From: Leisingera sp. S132
Lineage (GTDB): Bacteria > Pseudomonadota > Alphaproteobacteria > Rhodobacterales > Rhodobacteraceae
DNA length: 64,000 nucleotides
Assembly (NCBI RefSeq): GCF_025144465.1
Contig: NZ_CP083553.1
Span: 2,788,001 to 2,852,000 of the forward strand
Direction: 5' to 3'
The notes beneath the pieces are model-generated. The model worked only from the letters and a program-made list of their open reading frames with translations. It did no database searches and was not told the origin of the DNA. The position numbers and the translations under genes were made by a program. Each line of letters starts with the position of its first letter. Within the stretch, counting starts at the first letter, position 1. Below are positions 63,657 through 64,000 of the stretch, one piece after another.

Positions 63657-64000
63657 TCAGTTGGAAGCGACCTGATAGGCCTGCGGGATGCCCGCGTATT
63701 CTTCCTTGGCGCCTTCCAGCCAGGCGTCATATTCGGCTTGGGTCACCACTTTGACGGTGATCGGCATATAGGCGTGGTCCTTGCCGCACAGCTCGGAGCA
63801 CTGGCCGAAGTAGATGCCTTCCTTGCCCTCGTCGACCTTGAACCACAGCTGGGCCAGACGGCCGGGAACCGCGTCCTGCTTCACGCCGAAGGCCGGGATG
63901 GTCCAGGAGTGGATCACGTCGGCGCCGGTCACGTTCATCACGATGGTCTTGCCCGACGGCACCACAACGGCGGTGTCGGTGGCCAGCAGATACTCGTCCT
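63657..64000 (-). CDS. ctaC: cytochrome c oxidase subunit II, C-terminal part
   Basis: The frame is open to the right edge ([20 protein letters not shown] from the edge inward), so the 5' part is outside the window. The visible cupredoxin domain has [20 protein letters not shown] and the CuA ligands in [18 protein letters not shown]. It is the first gene of the ctaC-ctaB-ctaG-ctaE operon as far as can be seen. Confidence 0.97.
   Translation of the reverse strand, partial: DEYLLATDTAVVVPSGKTIVMNVTGADVIHSWTIPAFGVKQDAVPGRLAQLWFKVDEGKEGIYFGQCSELCGKDHAYMPITVKVVTQAEYDAWLEGAKEEYAGIPQAYQVASN

Overview
The window looks like chromosome from an alphaproteobacterium of the Rhodobacteraceae (Roseobacter group; Leisingera or Phaeobacter would fit). 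The DNA is GC-rich and densely coded. It carries an aa3 oxidase assembly operon in the order ctaC-ctaB-small protein-ctaG-ctaE-SURF1-thrC-M16 peptidase-GNAT, with ctaD placed elsewhere, plus a glyQ-DUF6446-glyS-PPDK-like run and several Rhodobacterales-type hypothetical proteins. The genus is inferred from overall resemblance, not from a marker gene search. I see no rRNA, CRISPR array, insertion sequence or prophage.

Layout. 1-542 is the tail of a membrane transporter. 526-6951 is a minus-strand group of four unusual composite proteins: a sulfotransferase-like protein, a methyltransferase-like/hydrolase fusion, a glycosyltransferase/methyltransferase fusion and a duplicated glycosyltransferase. 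7151-7237 is tRNA-Leu(GAG). 7408-10838 holds two paralogous secreted peptidoglycan-binding proteins, one with a caspase domain. 10965-24391 holds lipB, a degenerate regulator/hydrolase, a HIT protein, ctaD behind a perfect FNR-type box, DUF2244, YqeY, carA, an MshEN-glycosyltransferase fusion behind CtrA-like sites, a GntR regulator, a HAD nucleotidase, a UbiH-type hydroxylase and an M50 peptidase. 24388-31937 holds a class V aminotransferase, a three-gene Lrp/Lrp/hypothetical operon divergent from ilvC, two EamA transporters and glmM. 30591-33873 is folB-folP-glmM. 34002-41379 has a cell wall hydrolase, a PPDK-like protein and the two-subunit glycyl-tRNA synthetase. 41636-57009 is a mosaic of housekeeping and accessory genes (a pseudo-protease, SDR, DUF1178, EcsC, acetyltransferases, SulP, PRC-barrel, an Imm11-like orphan, mtnP, DUF418, apt, a GlcD-like oxidase and an MBL protein). 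57010-64000 is the oxidase assembly/thrC operon, ending inside ctaC.

How the genes work together. ctaD, the cta operon and SURF1 make and assemble cytochrome aa3 oxidase. glyQ and glyS charge glycine tRNA. mtnP and apt together recycle adenine from methylthioadenosine. folB and folP are consecutive folate steps. glmM feeds cell wall precursor synthesis.

Most notable is the number of proteins that keep a fold but appear to have lost catalytic residues: a trypsin-like protein with His->Asp and Ser->Ala, a PPDK with a broken ATP site, a hydrolase with Ser->Arg, a sulfotransferase-like protein without its PAPS loop, and a duplicated glycosyltransferase with a dead copy. I also see two kinds of dispersed intergenic element, a CtrA-like site cluster, and a helically phased triple repeat upstream of mtnP. 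All motif calls were made by eye, without alignment or search tools.
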